Origin: Pseudoscleropodium purum
Lineage: Eukaryota; Streptophyta; Bryopsida; Hypnales; Brachytheciaceae
DNA: 64,000 nt
Reading direction: 5' to 3'
NCBI GenBank assembly: GCA_963969395.1
Contig: OZ017801.1
Location: 9,491,611 to 9,555,610 of the forward strand
Both the position numbers and the translations under genes were made by a program. Below are positions 1-11,500 of the stretch, one piece after another; position 1 is the first letter of the stretch, and every line of letters starts with the position of its first letter. The notes below the pieces were generated by a model. It did not search any database and was not told where the DNA came from. It saw nothing but the letters and a program-made list of their open reading frames with translations.

Positions 1-94
1 GTCAAAACGGCATGCGATCTAACTTAGCCACTTAGCCATGTACCCTCAACAAAAAATTTCAAGGAACCAGAGGTTGCGAACAAATGACGTTACT

Positions 95-410
95 GTGAGA
101 GCGCAGACATGTGCGCTTACTAGCAGTGAACCTAGTTGTAGGTATGTACTTACAACCATTTGAAAGTGTTTATAACATATGTATATGTAGCATAGGTACA
201 TTATAATATGAAAAGAGTTTATAACATAGGTACAATGTAACATAAAAAAAGTTTATAACATAGGTACACTGTAACATAAAAAAGAGATTATAACATAGGT
301 ACCTATAACATAGACACCTATAATCATAGAAGATGTTTATAATATAGACTCTTAAGCTTATGAGCTTATAGATTCAATGCTCACATGTTAACATTTCCTT
401 GGTTGAGAAC
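95..410 (+). repeat. Dispersed AT-rich repeat, copy 1 of 3
   Basis: The block opens with a segment reading 'gtgaacctagttgtaggta' and continues through several 'tttataacataggta' units. It closes with 'tatagactcttaagc' and 'cacatgttaacatttcc'. The same order of motifs recurs near 18.42-18.61 kb and 50.17-50.56 kb, always on the + strand. In this copy the internal 'ataacatag' units are irregular. It has no coding capacity. It may be a short non-autonomous transposon or a satellite-bearing fragment. The boundaries are approximate. Confidence 0.6.
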
Positions 411-1976
411 CACCTCTACTATCAAATGGATTTGTATAAAAACTTATTATTGTTGCTTTGTTTAGTAGTTCATAAGAGATGAGAGACTAATATTTAAATT
501 GTATTGGTTCGGCCATACATGAAGGTATGATTTGGCACTTTGATGTTGAAATTGAATTTCTACATTAGATTTTTAAGGGGCCATATTACCTCGCATACCA
601 TTTACAAGATGACATATGGCACAATTTTTCTTACAAAAATGACGGATTAATATCTAACCTTCATGTAGGGTATTCTACAAACCCATATGGCTTTATCTCT
701 TGAAACTCAAAACTTAAAGGTCCTTTAAAAGGTCCTTACACCCCAAAAGTGGATGTGCCTTGGTCAAATTTCATTTTCAAAGTCCCCATTTTGAGGTTTG
801 ATTTAAACATAGGAATTAATGAAGTCTAACAAGTTGTTTTTCTACACTATTTCAAAACTTTGTAAAAATCCCAAAAGTCAATGAGTTATTGCTATTATGA
901 GAGTTTTATGCGTTAAAATCTAAATAACACATTACAATAGTGTGTATACTTCATTTGTATTTTCTTCTTTAGAAATTATTTTCAAGCTTCAATTATGAAT
1001 TCATTTTGACTATCTCATTTTGGATCAAAATTACAAATTATTTTAGTATGTATTATAATAGATAGGATTTAAGTCCACTTTTTTTCAAGTTGTTTCTAAA
1101 GGGTCATTTCAATTGAATTAAAAAGGTCACTTTTTGAGACCAAATCTACTAATACTACTTCAATTAATATAATGTTTTCAAATCAAAGTCTTCAAAACCT
1201 ATGCTATATAGCTGTTAAAGAACAAATATATGAATCTTAAAAAAAGAAGATGAAAAATGGATTTTCATGTGTTTGGATGCATTATTTTGCATTCTTCCGG
1301 TAATTATTCAAAATTTGAATGCTTGGTGTGTTAGGAGTTAATGGTGGTGATTTGAATTGAAGATCATTGCCAAAAAAATTTTGTATGCAAAAGAACTGAA
1401 CAATTACTTCAAAAGTTTTCATACTATTCTTCATGACTACTTTTTTCCTTTTCAAAAAATTTCAAATGAATTGGATTTTTTAATTTACATCTATCAATTT
1501 ATTTTCACTTACTAGTTTAAAATCCAAAATATTTATAATTTATTAGAAAAAAAATTAATATAACAAATAATCTCATGTAACAATAAATTCACATTGAAAG
1601 TTGGAATTGATTCTTTTAGTTTCTCCACAATCACTTCTAGTCCTCCTTAGAATTTCAAGGTTATGCCAAATGGCTAGGGTGAATTGACTCCCTTTAGTGC
1701 CCCTAATGTTTTTCTCTTGAGGAAAATATTGGAATTTTTATTTACAAAACATGATAAAATTTGGAAAATCAGAATTCATATTTGCAATCATAGGTCCCAA
1801 ATTAGATAGTAGTGGCAAAGAAATAATGTAGCACAAAATAGGGGGCAATTTTTTGCAATTACCCTTGGTTGCAGATGCAACGAGGGGGTCAATTCTCCTT
1901 GACCATGTATAATAATCTATTGTATAACTGAGGCAATGGTCCTCCTCATGTTGAAAAGGCATGTACTACTATACAT
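411..1976. other. AT-rich intergenic DNA, no gene seen
   Basis: The stretch is strongly AT-rich with stop codons in every frame. Apparent open frames are under 80 codons and show no recognisable motif. I see no RNA gene here. Confidence 0.6.
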
Positions 1977-2368
1977 GATAGAACCACCCACTATCGATCA
2001 CTTTAGCAATTTTGCACATATTCTCGAGTAATAATGTAAGTTTTTTGCCATGTAGGAAAATAGAAATTAGGAGGATTGCAATTTTTTGGATAATTTTATG
2101 CCTTAAATTGAAATTACTATGAATTTTGGAAGCTGGAAACTAGTTCAAACCCATAGTCAATACGTAGAGTCTTCTAATTCCAATCATTCAAGAACTACTT
2201 TCTACTCACTACTTCAGTACATGTGTCATGACTTGATTAGTCTTAACTTTGAAAAGGAGAAAAGCACACATTCAAAGCTTTGGTTGAAAATTTATTCCAA
2301 CCTTGGTTGGAAATAGTGCATCTTATAGGTTGGAGATAGGTCTCTAGTTGGCAATGGGTGGTTCTACC
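1977..2368. mobile_element. Small inverted-repeat element (MITE-like), copy B
   Basis: The element is about 390 bp, with terminal inverted repeats that read TAGAACCACCCA at the left (1979-1990) and its reverse complement TGGGTGGTTCTA at the right (2355-2366). The interior ('gagtcttctaattccaatca', 'ccttggttggaaata') is a diverged homologue of the 17325-17715 element in the same orientation. No coding capacity is seen. The superfamily is not identified. Confidence 0.6.
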
Positions 2369-3011
2369 ACAAACTTTTGCTAGATCCCTGGGAAAAACTT
2401 ATCAGTTAGTTAATTCAAAGATTGGGATTGGTTGATGAACCATCAATAAGACAATTTTGTTTCACTGTAGGGGGTCCGCTTTTCAAGGATGCCAAAGAGA
2501 TCCCTGCCTCATTGGTAAAAACAATTCTAAGTGTCAACTGTCTACGTCACTTTTCTTCTCCCTCGCAATGGGTGCCTATGCTGGAATGACTAGGCACTCC
2601 CAATTAGGTTTCAAAAGGGACAAGGAAGCTTCTTTTTCTACGCTAAAGATATCATACCTTATTTCCGGAAAACATGCAGGGGTCATTGGGAGCAAAGCAT
2701 TTCTTTGAAAGGAAAGCACGTATGCAACCTCCGATTACCACTTGTGGTTTAAAGAAATGAACTCTCGCTCTTACCTCGGTCAGCGTGCTCACGGGGGTTC
2801 TTCTTTATCTAATAAAGCTCCATCACTCTGATTATGTTTATGTTACAGTTCGTTGCCACCATGTGATTCCAAAGGAGGAGCCTCAAAACCTGCAGGTATT
2901 TGCGGGTAAAGCTTCGTACTTTGCTTTAAAATATGAACAGATCATGTGTGAACACGACGAAGACATGAGGTTGGCGATGGCGGGGTCGTTGCTGCTTCTG
3001 CTCCAGTGGCC

Positions 3012-3263
3012 ATGGCCACGGCCTTGCGGGGCCCTGACAACAGTTTCCAATCTGTGTCGACTGAAACTGCATTTTGTCGGCAATTGCCTGCTCAGTTGCG
3101 TCGGGATGAAAGCATCAATTCCCGACGCATATGCCATTCGATTTCCCTTCCTTCGTTTGCGCACGCAAAGAGTCAGTACTGGATGATCGGATGGCTTTTT
3201 GGCTTTGCCCTGTTGTTTTTACTACTGTCCGAATCGTTCTTTGCCGGTGACGGTGGTGCGTGA
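3012..3263 (+). CDS. Possible small membrane-protein ORF or upstream ORF
   Basis: An 82-codon frame starts at an ATG in good context (GCCATGGCC) and ends at TGA 3261-3263. The first 55 residues are polar with several Arg. They are followed by one hydrophobic segment (IGWLFGFALLFLLLSESFF) and an acidic/Gly tail, so the product would be a single-pass tail-anchored peptide. It lies about 2.3 kb upstream of the transporter start, in the same direction, inside what looks like leader DNA. It could be an upstream ORF, an independent small gene or chance. I recognise no family. Confidence 0.2.
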   Translation: MATALRGPDNSFQSVSTETAFCRQLPAQLRRDESINSRRICHSISLPSFAHAKSQYWMIGWLFGFALLFLLLSESFFAGDGGA

Positions 3264-3417
3264 CGAGCACACGGAACTTCTGCTGGTGGCAGAGAACCGG
3301 TATGTTGCTGTGGTAGAGATCTGCAAGATTGTTGAGGACGTGCGATGATCTTAAGACAGCAAACCAACGAGTTTCTGTGATCGTTTTCTGTTTCGTTGCT
3401 GACCAGAACTCGTGTTT

Positions 3418-4195
3418 CACGTGGAGTAGTACTGTGGCGAATGGTGATGCTTGCTGTCGAGAATCTGTCAGAGGTTCGACCTTTAAGGATCACATTGTCG
3501 AGGTTTGCAGTGTTCTTTGTTTTGTTGTCTTTTTGCTTTTATGGAATCTCTGCCTGAGTGAGAATTTTCGAGGTTCTGACGCTGATCTTGAGTATAGTGA
3601 GGGTGTGTGTTGAGATGCGAAGAATGCACTATGGAGGAGATCAACTTTAAGGAACAAATTATTGTAGAGGTTTGAAGTGGTGTTGTTTCTGTTGTTTGCT
3701 GTTTTTGTGAAGCTTTCAGAATTGTTTGCTGGAGATTTTTCGATCTGCGGACGCGGATTTTAGAATTACTAAAGAGTGTGGAGGGATGTGAAGAATGCGG
3801 TGTTTAGCTTTACTAGAAGGTGTGGTTGACTTTGCTATATTGCTGTCGTGGTCTCGATTTTGTTGCCGTCTGCTTGCTGGCGAGAACTCTTGAGAGTATT
3901 GTTTCACGTGGAGTTGGCAGTGACAGTAGTAGTGGCGGAATGTGTGATGTGCTCTGTTTGAGATGTCAGAGGTCGAGCTTTAAGGAATGAATCGTAGAGA
4001 CAGTGTTATTAGCTTTGTTGTTTCTTGTTTTTATGGAGTTTTGAATAGTTTGCTGGAGAATTTTGACCTTCGGACGCGGATTTTGAATGGTGAAGGAATG
4101 TGGAGGAGTGTGAAGGATGCAGAGACCTAGATCAAGTAGGTATGGTTAACTCTGCGACATTGCTGTTGTTGTCTCGATTCTTTTTTGCATTTTGA
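3418..4195 (+). repeat. Degenerate direct repeats in the leader region
   Basis: Related modules recur here. 'ttcacgtggag' occurs at about 3417 and 3902. 'gtcagaggt(t)cga.ctttaagga' occurs at about 3468 and 3964, with a shorter relative near 3640. 'gctggaga.ttttcga.cttcggacgcggattttgaa' and its variants occur at about 3560, 3730 and 4055, each followed by 'gtgtggagg..gtgaa(g)gatgc'. Together they look like about three imperfect copies of a 150-300 bp unit. There is no open reading frame across the copies, so duplication of non-coding DNA is the simplest reading. Confidence 0.5.
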
Positions 4196-5572
4196 TTTTC
4201 GTGAGTGTGGGAAGGATGCAAAGGTATTCTTATCGTGTTGTGGTCGAAGAAAAAACGAATGCTATGATCTACGGACTTCGGTGTTGTATGCCGGCTTCAT
4301 GTGGTAGTACTTTATCTTCCTAGGGATTACAAGTACCCTGTCATTGCCACTTTGCGCTGTCATTTAGAAAGAAACAGAATTATCGTCCAGAGAGAGAGGT
4401 TCGATATCTCGGCAATTGGAACTTCGTTGTGATATACAACTGTGCACTGAAGTGTAAACGTACTGCACAATGAATAACTTATAGGAGGAAGGTGTTGGAA
4501 TCTCGATTCACCTTTAATTATTATGCAGTCGAGCTCAAAGATGTAGCGGAATGTTATTCGGTTGTGCGACGAGTGCAGTTTTGACTTTGGAGTTTTTTAA
4601 GAGCAAATCTGAGCTAGTGTTGTGAGACTTGTTGTTGTAACTTTGTTTCGTCAGAGTTAGCTTGGGTGTTGTAGAAGGGGACTAAAGTTCTCTTGCGTGG
4701 CCGATGTCTTGAAATGGTTCGGCATTGCAATTGGTATAGCTGTAAGTTCACTGTCATGTTTAGATTCCTATTGTAGAGGAGCCATTTGGGGTCTAGCTGA
4801 GGAGGCCGATTGGACATTGCGAGGATGACGATACGTGTAGATTTTTAAGCAGCAGAACGAGTTTTCTCTTTTTGTGTTATAGATAAGAAAGATAGTCGTC
4901 TCAGGTGAAGGGACAGTTAGGTGCTTGGATTGATTTTCTGTTATGTCGCGGGACAAAAAAATTTAATTTATGAGAGCTATGTGGGTGTTGCAGGGAGGCT
5001 ACTTAAAAACATCTTGTCTTCTGTCATCAGCACCAGGTTCTATTACGATTCAGGATCGAGTTGGAGTTGAACAAAATCTGTGCATGACAATGTCACGTTA
5101 AAACTGCTTCTGTACGCCACGATTATTTGCCTCCAGCCTTGACAGGTAGGTTCTTGAAACCTAGACTGGGTGTCTGACAGAGTATCGCATGCAGGACGGC
5201 TGACACTTAGCGAATTTTTTATAGCTTGATATTTGGATTCTTGTTGTCAATGATTCAGACATGAGGAAAATGGTTAGTAGGGTGATTTTACTGTGGTTCG
5301 TTTTCACTAGCTCTGTGATTTTCGGATTTCATTCTGTACAGCTTCACTTCAACGTTTTTATGCATTATTTTGTGGTTGATATCACGTGCTGTTTCGAGGC
5401 AAAATTATTGGTAGTGTAGTCAGGATTTGGATCTCTATCTTGATTTGATTTGTGTAGCTAAGAAATCCAAATTAGCTCTCTTCACTGTGATTGGGGAGGT
5501 TGGCTTCTAGATTTGGTTTCGTTTCGTTCGAACGATTTTCTTTCCGACTATTTCTTTGTGCAAGAAATTTTC

Positions 5573-8500
5573 ATGGCTGACCTAGAAGTGTTTAGAGCTG
5601 GTCAGATCAGCATGGCAGAGATTGAAGGCTCTGACGGCGTGTCGAAAGATCTAAGTGGTGATGGTGCACGAGCCTCGCGACCAAGCTCGGATTCTACAAG
5701 TACTGTTGATGAAAGGCAACCAAGGATTTCTAGCATTTTTGTTAGAGCATCTTCAAACCGTGACAGAGGACGACCATCTCTCTCGGAGAATTCAGAGGCA
5801 ACTCTCTCGAGAGGGAGGTCCATATCTTCAGCTCGAATTCAACCATTACCGACCTCAGCGAGTTCAGATTATCGAGGTGCTGACGCTGTTGGTGTGACAT
5901 TCGAACCTCAAGACTTACTCCAGGAGGGCTTCGGCGAATGGCAAGATCGCGCTTTGAGTCTTCTAACTTTGAAGAGGTCTTCGAGCATTGCAGCAGCAAA
6001 AGCTTATCGAGGGCTTGGGCAAACGCCTTCCTTCAGATTTGATAGACAGCAGTCAGCAAGACGTTCGCATGACAGTTATGGAGAAACGGAGGATGCAACG
6101 CAGGGAGCAGTCCGATATAGCACAGGTAGAGACTATCCCATCTATTCATTTCAAGAATAGCTTAATATAAGTAGCGTTGATGTGGAGATTTTGTATCAGA
6201 TGTGGGTAGGTCTCCTCACGAATTCTACTGCACATAAGGTCACATGATGACACATTTCTTAGTTAGAAATGGTTTGATTTAGTCAGTCCACAAGGTACTT
6301 CTAAATGAAGCCGGCTATCATTACAGTGTATTGTGCTCAGAGCCAACAGATTGCTTAACTTGAATTCTTATAGGGCTGTAGAGCCAACACCTCCCTACCT
6401 AAAAAATTTCATTTGTCTGCATACTTTCAAATGTATTGCAGTCATCATAAAGGTCAATCTCTATTGTTCAGTCCCTCAACAGGAATTGGGTTTGTCATAG
6501 CTTCAGCGCTTTGGGGGCTGCGTTCCCTTAACAAGGTTCTTCGGGAAGTTGTATTGAAATTCCGTAAGATTGTAATAGCTGGGGCACATTCAGTGGGATT
6601 CCAATGAGGTGATTTCGAGTATCCCGAAAATCAATGTGATGCGAGCAGTATTTTCGCTTGTGGTGATTTTGATCTAGTTTCTCAATATAATTTCTTCATT
6701 TGTTATGAAAGGTGATGAACGAGATGGAGATCATTTCCAGTTTTCCGAGGCCTCTGAGGATGGCGCGTATGGGGGACATTCCAGATTGGGTTCAGCAACC
6801 CCTGGATTTGAAACGCCTGGTAGCAATTTGTTTGGAGGAGCGGGTGTGCTGCAGGAATCCCTAGTGAAAGAGGAAGGAGGATCCTTGGATTTGTCTCGAG
6901 AGTTCTATGCGACCTTGGCAGAAGCCCCTCAGGCATCTCTTATTCATGTAGTGAGCTTATATCACCAGACTCTGTTGAGACATGGACTTGTGGAAGACGC
7001 TGAGAATATCTCAAGTGTGCTCGCTGGCCTTCAAAATCAAGAGGAATCTATTGAGAGAGAGGAATTGAAAGGCATGGACTTACTGCTTAAGGAAGGGCTA
7101 CTGAAGTATCTCTTGTCGATTCACCCCTATTTGCCTCCTGTCCCCCGTCAGGTTGAGCCTAAGTTACTCTTGCCACTATTTATTTATTACGATCATGAAT
7201 GTGGCTCCACTTTCAGCTTATATTTTGAACAAGTAGTCTTTACACTATGTTTAATCCTTCTCTTTGTAGGTTGTGAAATTCAAAGACTTGACGTACTCGA
7301 TGGACGTCAAGGTTGAGAAAGGCTACGAGACAATGTTTACTAAGGTAACCATCCCTGAGTTACTGCATCTTATATGAAACACTAAGCATGCAGTTCACTT
7401 GGGCTAAGCCGCGTAAAGTCATCGTATTTCCCTTGTTAGCATCAATTGTTTTGCAGAGTAGATCTTCCTAATACGTTTTCCTCCAGGTTACAGGTGTTTG
7501 CAATCGAGCTCCTGTGGAGCATATGACGTTGTTGAAGAATGTGACCGGGTATCTTATGCCTGGTACTCTCACCCTTGTCGTAGGTATGGTTATGACTCCC
7601 TGATGTTTAATTGTATGCTGAGTCGTTAGTTTCATCAGAATCACTTTTCAATCCTTATCTCCCTTTACTGGTGACGAAGATATTACTCCGTATGTAAATA
7701 AGGCGCTACTACAATGTGAAGAAAGGATGTATTTGGATGCAGTAAATTCATTTCAGATTCCTTGCCTCCTTAAATACAGTCTAGACTCTAGATGGAATAC
7801 CTCGAGTCGAATCGGGTTTTTTCCTCCCCTTGGGCCGTTTTCGTTTCTAATCGGTATGGAACACAAAGCATAGTTCAGTTTCTTTCCTAAGAGAGCCTCT
7901 TAAACCTTGTCAGCTGGTTTTCTGCTCTTACCTGCAGGTTGAGTTCGCCCACTGAACTCGGCCTCTTGACTCCATGAACCTCATTTAGGTTTTCATTGTT
8001 ATTTGTGTGGGATTGATCAGGGCCTGCAGGATCAGGGAAATCCGCTCTTCTCAACGTCATTGGAGGTCGCCCAACGAGTCCTGGCAGCTCCCTTACAGGC
8101 ACAGTAACATACAACGACAAAAATGTTCGTGATGTGAAATATCAACGCCTGGCAGCTTTCGCGTCTTCTGTGGACGTCCATCTGCCTTCTCTCACTGTTC
8201 GTGAGACCGTTGAATTTGCACGGGATTGTTCCCAAGCTCTCAGGGCTAAGCACTTTAATGAGGATCTTAAGACGATCATGGGCGAAGCTCTTAAGCACGG
8301 GCAAGACCCTAAGCTTGAAACGAATTTAAGCATGCTGGGTTTGAAACGTGTTGCTGACCGGCCCGTTGGAAGTCCAATGATGCCCTCGTTGACAGAATCA
8401 GAGCGCCATCGTTTGACTACTGCTGAAATGATTTCTGGAACTTATGCTATCTACATTTTTGACAAGTTGAACGCTGGGGGAGGTTGGTTCCTAACATTTT

Positions 8501-11500
8501 TCTCAGTCCAGTTCATCTTGCCGTGCTTTTTGTAGTCTTTTCCATATTCGGAGTGTAATTTGCAGCGAAGTTGTGAAGTTTTCTAGGACATAGGTTTCTT
8601 TTTATTTATTACTGGAGCCGATTATGATTTGTTACTCTCGTTGGCTCAATTGTGGACAGGGTCGGATTCTTGTATCATGGATATGGTGACAAGCGTTCGC
8701 ATCTTCGCAAGAGTCCGCCAATGTGTAGTTCTTTCATCTATTCTGCGCCCTTCTGAGGAAATGTTTAGCCTTTTTGATCGCATTATACTTCTGGATGGTG
8801 GCCAAGTCATGTACCAAGGGCCGCGTGAGGACGCAATACCATACTTTCAGAGTCTTGGGTAAGCTGACTGAAACTGTTTGACATACTGCCTTTTGCAAGC
8901 CAGAGCTGGTAAATCTCATCTACAGAGACCGTGAATGTGTTTGTCTCAATCTAATCCCACTTCATATGCTCCAGGTATTTCATGCCCAGGCATATGAGTA
9001 CAGGTGAATTTTTATCGGATGTCACTACTCCCGAGGGAGTCCGTTATCTGAAATCGGGATGTACACGTTTAGATCGCGAAGACTTTATAGCTCGATTCCA
9101 CTCGTCTCCGACATTCAGGGACATTTGTCGAGTTGTTGACAATACTGATTTAGTTCAGGTGCATTGGGCACAGGTATCAGATACAGTGACACCTTCCTCC
9201 TCTTAAGTTTATTTATTTAGGCTTTACATTGTGTTAGTGCTTGCATTAGCTTCATAGAAGCCTTATTTCATAATTTTATCTTCTTTCACTACGAAATTGA
9301 TCGACGAATCATTGTGACTGTCAACTGAGGTTAGTGAGACACCCCAACTGTCTAATACTTAGGCTAGTTACATTTCGTTAGACGACTCATACTATTTTCT
9401 CGTTTCTGGACCGCTTTCAGTCAATGTGAACGGAAATTCTACCGGTATTAATCTCGCAGAGCCAATTTGATGACTTTGTAGGTGTGAAGTTCATTGAAGA
9501 TTAATTGGTTTGTAGGATTTTGCTCGTTCTTGTTCATAGAGTGGCACTTGCTAAATACCGACTTCCTTTTTTCCCCCTAGATCTGAGGATTACGTTCTTT
9601 GCCATTCTGTGAGTTTAAGATGATAAGATGGGTTCAAGTCGATAGCGCTGGAAGTATTCATTCATTTGAAAATCGACATGTGTTTTGAATCTGAGCATGA
9701 ATTTCCAATGTGTAGGGTCGAAAGCCATTGGGACTTGGCTTCACGGAAGGACGACCGAAAAATGACAGTGATTCGAGTGGTCCTGTTTCTACTTTAGTGG
9801 CAGGGGTCATTGAGAAAGGGGGAAGCCTTGCGGAGGTTTGTATGAATCACACGTCCATTATTTCACCCGGAGATGAAGTTGTTGCCGTTGGGGGCTCTGG
9901 TGGATTACTCAAGTACTTCAAGACTGACGATCCTCAAACTGACGGCCCTTTGGAAGGCCACCTCGCTGAGGCTATCGATGCAGTCGCAGATCCAGTTCGG
10001 TTGCAGCTGGAGAGGCCTTTGGATCCTGTTGAGGTGCCTCATATCCTCACTTGCAAAGACTCCATAGGACTTGCATGTTTATTTTCAGAGGACCCCAACT
10101 CAATAGGAACCAATGTTTTATTTCACTTCGTGAAATATGGATGTGGCAAGACTGCGTAGATTCTTGCCCTTATTGACGTACCAAAACCTGGAATGGTCCA
10201 TATGCTTATGATACATGCATATCCGCAGAGATGAATGATTAAATGTCTTCTTGTGATGCATTCGAGTTCAACTAATACTAAGGTACTGGATTTTCTCAGG
10301 AGACGGGACCTTATCTTGCTCAATTTCAGAATGAGTATGTCTTGAACTTTATGTCAGAATCCAAGCTTCTTCTCAAAAGAGAAATGAAAGTAACCTGGCG
10401 TAACAAAATGGGCCTTCAACTGCGGTTTGCACAGGTATGCTCATCAAGATTCAATTGAAGTACTGGTGGCTCCTCTTGAATCATTCTATCCGAATTTATT
10501 CAAGCTGTGAGTAACCTGCACAGAAAATTCTTCGACTATTAAGCAAAAACAGGCTTGTGTTTGAAAAAGAAACAGTTTCTTGTTATTAGCGTAAGAGATG
10601 GGCTCGATATTTGACAGAAAGATTTGAAGGTTCCTTTCATTTCTTACATTAGATTGCAGGCACCCGAATACTAAGTTGGTGCGAAGTAGTTCTCAATGGT
10701 TAGTGGGGAATTTTCATCTGTTCAGGTTTTGAAATGAGGCTGAATCTATAGTTGCACGCACACATTGCTTTCTGGAAATAAGATCAGAACTCTGTAACAA
10801 GGATCTATTAATTAATTTTCCCCATCTTTTTCCCCTCTTCTGCTTTGAGGAGCAGCAAGAAGATAACCCGTGCAGAAGTGATTGTCTATGTGTTTGCAGG
10901 TTCTGATAATGAGCGTGTATTCTGGAGTTGTATTTTTTCGAGTGAAGAACGACCCTAAACAGCTCGTTATGAATTTAAAGAGAGGTGTCTTTTTCATCTC
11001 TGTATTGAACATGACCCTGATCAACTTGGGACAGCTTCCATCACTTTTAGAGGAGCGGGCAATTTACTACAAACAACAAGGAGCCCATTTCTTCCGCCCT
11101 CAGTCTTTCCTATTTGCAAAAATTTTTGGGAGCCTGCCTTTTTCTCTTCTTGAGGTTCGAGTTCCATCTGGATGTCTTATTTTCTCTTTTACGTTGACCT
11201 GGTTGCTGTAATTTTTCTAATTATTTTAATCCTGATAAGAGCTTTTAATCTAAATAATCCAAGTTGTGATGTCATTGGCTGAATTTAAACGTGCATCCTA
11301 CTGTGCCGTTTCCTGTACTTGCTGCATGTCTTTCTGATATCTTCGTCATCAGATTTTGAGGTTAATTGGAGAGATTTTTCAGTTTTCACAGCTATTTGCT
11401 TGTATTCACGAGATGGAAGAAACAAATATAGAAACAGTGATGGGAAAAATGCTGTTGAGGCCAGTTTGTTCATATTGTGCAATTACATTCATTCCTTGAC

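Larger units (their letters stand above)
2369..5572 (+). promoter_or_regulatory. Promoter and 5' leader region upstream of the ABC transporter gene
   Basis: Base composition changes from AT-rich to mixed at about 2.75 kb and stays gene-like up to the transporter start at 5573. The segment carries many short upstream ATGs, an 82-codon open frame (3012-3263) and a degenerate repeated block (3418-4195). A pyrimidine-ending AG at 5509-5510 ('ggcttctag') could be the acceptor of a 5' UTR intron. No single TATA box stands out. That this is leader DNA, not a separate non-coding gene, is an inference. Confidence 0.4.

Noticed and set aside
2785..3186. 133-codon open frame on the + strand
   Set aside because: It mixes AT-rich and GC-rich halves, shows no motif and overlaps frames of similar length on both strands. 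It is likely open by chance in leader DNA.
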